A stretch of DNA of 64,000 nt from Gibbula magus (lineage: Eukaryota > Mollusca > Gastropoda > Trochida > Trochidae). The position numbers and the translations under genes are program-made. The DNA is taken from the NCBI GenBank assembly GCA_936450465.1, contig OW388303.1:9331021-9395020 (forward strand), in the 5' to 3' direction. The notes under the pieces were generated by a model. That model saw nothing but the letters and a program-made list of their open reading frames with translations, made no database searches and was not told the origin of the DNA. Position 1 is the stretch's first letter, and the number at the start of each line of letters is the position of its first letter. Below are positions 61,285-64,000 of the stretch, in pieces.

Positions 61285-61560
61285 AGGCGCAGATGGGCTT
61301 ATGGTATGGGCCGTTGTCCAGCGTCCGTCCGTCGGGCGTCGTCCGTAAACTTTTCACTTTTTCGACTTCTCCTCCAAAACCGCTACACCACCAAAGCTGA
61401 GGAATTTTGTGGGGAGGTACCTGGCATCTTCGGGATCAAAGTTTGTTCATATTTTATATTCAAATACCGGCGTGGCAGGCATTATTAGCGAAATCTTCAA
61501 ACGACTTCTTCGCCGAAACCAGTTGACATAGGAAGCTGAAATTTTCATAACAACACATTT
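61285..61560 (+). mobile_element. 5'-truncated relative of the TTTTTAGCTCAT element cap
   Basis: CAGATGGGCTTATGG, GTCCGTCCGTC and GTAAACTTTTCACTTTTTCGAC match the cap at 20345-20450. The rest has diverged; only about two array-like units follow. Confidence 0.6.
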
Positions 61561-61567
61561 GTTATGT

Positions 61568-61745
61568 TAGACTTTCAAGTCTGCATTAAAAACACACCTC
61601 TTCGCAAAATATTTCCCCGATTAACTTTCCCCAAATTCTCTTAGAATTTATATTGTGTGAGACATATCTAACCGCTATGAGCATGCAATTGGATGGACGA
61701 CAGCGCTATACAAATTTCCATATATATATCATATATATGAAGATT
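61568..61745 (+). pseudogene. LINE 3' end with last reverse-transcriptase codons
   Basis: ACT TTC AAG reads TFKSALKTHLFAKYFPD and a stop, the usual C terminus of L2/CR1-type ORF2, then a UTR with ACAGCGCTATACAAATTTCC and an AT-dinucleotide tail. It is truncated immediately upstream by a stop. Confidence 0.7.
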
Positions 61746-62900
61746 TAAGTTTTGAACTTGACCCCCTCTAAATGTTCACTTTCATTTCTCAGAATAACGT
61801 TACTACTTTTTGATCACTCAAATACCCAACTGTTATGAATGAAAATGTCCAAAAGAAGCGAAACGTCATCGGACTGAAATGCTCAACTTTTTTTCTTGGT
61901 GTATATAATGTTCTATAGAGAGATTAATTGTTCCTCGAGAAAGAGAAGAAAATAACCTTTCTAAGCGGCATGGAGAAGTTTAGAGTTGAGAGAGAGACAA
62001 GGCTGAGGCTGGTGGAAGCCTCCAGTGACACATCCCTGCATGCATGTGCTGTCAGAGAGAACAGTCGGAGTCTGCAGTCGGAGTGATAGATAGAGCGTAT
62101 TCCCTCTGTAGGACGTGATGGCAGCAACAGCCATATACCTGTCAACATCCATAGCCTCGGCGCTCGTCATGGCTCGCACTACAAACGTATCTCGGTGAAA
62201 TATTGCTGTTTCTCATTCCAAACCTATCAGCGGACGATGAACTGACCAAATATTGTTGTTTTGGTTATTTGAGGAAAAACAAACATGTGGATAGTTTGAT
62301 GGGTTTAGCGGCGGCGGATAATGGCGGTCAGGACAGTTGTCCATTAATTAGAGGAGGGAGAGGGAAGTTGGAAGGACGGGATGGGCGGTTGATAGTAGCC
62401 AATGTGGAGAATGGGGAGACGGCATAAGACCGTATTCATATTGTAATCGACCAGAAGAATGTCTTAAGAACATCACAAAGAAGATATATCCCTCGTTGTC
62501 TTGTCCGTATCGTTTGGCAATGAATGTTCTCAGGCAGGAACAACAGTAGTGTTGTAGCGTGGGGGAGTAAAAGTTGATAGGAACAAATTGACGGTTAGTC
62601 AAGCGCCAACATGGATGGTCAACGTACTTAAAAACTCTTCAGCGAACAATCTTTAGACCGAAGACCAACAATACAGAACTAGCGGGGTGTTCCTGATCTT
62701 GGTATCTTGACAGGAAAAGAAGGATTGGTAACGTGGAGATTATAGTTATGGTAATCATCTAATATCTAATATCTAATATGCGAATGGCGTGTTTAAAGTA
62801 TTTAATGCCTTAAGAAATGATCCCATAACATAATGGTGTCTAGTTTTATTAGGAGAGAACTTCGTGTTATCATTGTAAATTTCAATTACTTTGAATCAAT
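61746..62900. other. Spacer, partly GC-rich, no gene recognised
   Basis: 62130-62600 is unusually rich in G-rich words (GGCGGCGGATAATGGCGG, GAGGAGGGAGAGGG) and has a homeodomain-type CATTAATTAGAGG. Reading frames across it have no recognisable motif. Possible regulatory DNA. Confidence 0.3.
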
Positions 62901-63735
62901 GATGATGTCCCCCGAAATTTTTTTCGGGAGACATAATGTTTTCGCCTCCGTCCGTTATTCCGTCATTCCGTCATTCCGAAATGCTTTCATTTCCGGGCCA
63001 TATCTCAAAAACCGTTCAATATTTGTTCACAAAACTTGGTATGTGGTTAGACCTAGTGGTGGAGTGGTGCCTTTTGCTATTTTGGTTATTCTGAATTTAT
63101 TTTTTTCTGGTTTCCATGGAAACAATTTGAACTTAGTGCAAATTAGGGGTAGGGACCTTTTCCTGCCTCTATTTCAAAATCTATCTAGTATTTCTTTACG
63201 AAACTTGGTATGTGGTTAGACCTTGTGGTGGAGTGGTGCCTTTTGCTATTTTGGTTATTCTGAATTTTTTTTTTTCTGGTTTCCATGGAAACAATTTGAA
63301 CTTAGTGCATATTGAGGGTAGGGACCTTTTCCGGCCTCTATCTCCAAAACCGTTCAATATTTTTTCACCAAACTTGGTATTTGCTTAGACCTAGTGATAG
63401 AGTGGTGCCTTTTGATACTTTGGCTATTCTGATATTTTTTTTATTTTTACTGGTTTCCATGGCAACAATTTCAACTTAGTGCATATTGGGGGTAGGGACC
63501 TTTTCCGGCCTCTATCTCCAAAACCGTTCAATATTTTTTTCACCAAATCTTGGTATTTGCTTAAACCTAGTGATAGAGTGGTGCCTTTTGCTACTTTGGC
63601 TATTCTATTGTATTTCTCGTTATTAATGCAGTATTGAACTTAGTGCTAAGCATAAGTGAAAAATAAGGGTAATATGACTAGGTTGGATTGAAAGTTGGAG
63701 CGGGGGACATCACAGTGCATCACATGCACATATTT
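62901..63735 (+). mobile_element. Hairpin-capped element with about 170-bp tandem units
   Basis: The cap is ATGATGTCCCCCGAAATTTT with a CCCCGAAA/TTTCGGG hairpin, then CGCCTCCGTCCGT. About four tandem units follow (AAACCGTTCAATATTT at about 63008, 63345 and 63518; a diverged one at 63173). Right end GCGGGGGACATCACAGTGCA echoes the cap (GATGTCCCCC). The frame at 62833-63219 lies on this repeat and is not a gene. Confidence 0.65.
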
Positions 63736-64000
63736 CTAGTTAATTGTGTATTTGGGTGATAACCCGCAAGTTGTTGAGAGCATATGAACATTATGCCATT
63801 TGGTATGAAACCATGATATACATGTGCTTAAACTTTGGAACATTATAACGGGACATTTTATGCATGCTGTAATACTAAAATGACGTCAGAAGTATTTAAT
63901 AAATGCACAGTCGCAATATAATCCTATAGCCTGATGTTATATTGCAAGGTTAAACATGATTGTTCGGTGTATACGATGTTGGTTCTGAAAATGCTGGTAA
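63736..64000. other. Right edge of window, nothing recognised
   Basis: AT-rich, no exon or repeat identified. Confidence 0.4.

Overview
The window is animal nuclear DNA: spliced genes with GT-AG introns, long AT-rich spacers and many interspersed repeats. The repeats suggest a marine mollusc. There is a SINE-like family ending in GGCGTTAAACCCCAACTCACTCACT, elements starting TTTTTAGCTCAT followed by runs of CCGTC, and many small fold-back elements. A vetigastropod such as an abalone is my best guess; this is inference from repeat style, not proof.

Only two protein-coding genes can be supported, and they lie tail to tail in the first 17 kb. The first (760-10598, + strand) is a complete eleven-exon gene for eukaryotic release factor 1 (eRF1/ETF1), 441 residues, with every exon junction in frame. 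Its introns carry a 376-bp fold-back element (intron 5), a 1.48-kb piggyBac-like non-autonomous element (intron 7) and, at the end of the last intron, eleven exact 54-bp copies of the terminal 3' splice site. The second (16896-13809, - strand) is a complete three-exon FAHD1 gene, 218 residues, for a mitochondrial acylpyruvase/oxaloacetate decarboxylase. Its first intron carries a 574-bp element with 70-bp inverted ends and a hAT-type element with a perfect 8-bp target duplication.

From about 17 kb to 64 kb I recognise no cellular protein-coding gene. The space holds transposon debris: a 5.85-kb structure with inverted 146-bp tandem arrays at both ends (20331-26180), several MITE families in two or three copies each, a decayed mariner transposase joined to a LINE 3' end (53.4-54.3 kb), other LINE 3' ends, Penelope-like tails (one with an intact hammerhead-ribozyme core at 57.6 kb), tRNA-derived sequences, microsatellites and minisatellites. 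Between these are a few stretches of balanced, non-repetitive sequence with clustered transcription-factor motifs (31.4-31.6, 35.8-36.4, 37.2-37.7, 52.1-52.5 kb) that could be regulatory DNA.

The most unusual feature is the tandem array in ETF1. Each 54-bp copy contains the acceptor TTTCCCCACAG plus about 20 nt of the start of the final exon. The sense frame is open through the whole array and the unit is a multiple of three. Use of any copy would therefore keep the frame and add 18 x n residues (up to 198) to the C-terminal domain of eRF1.
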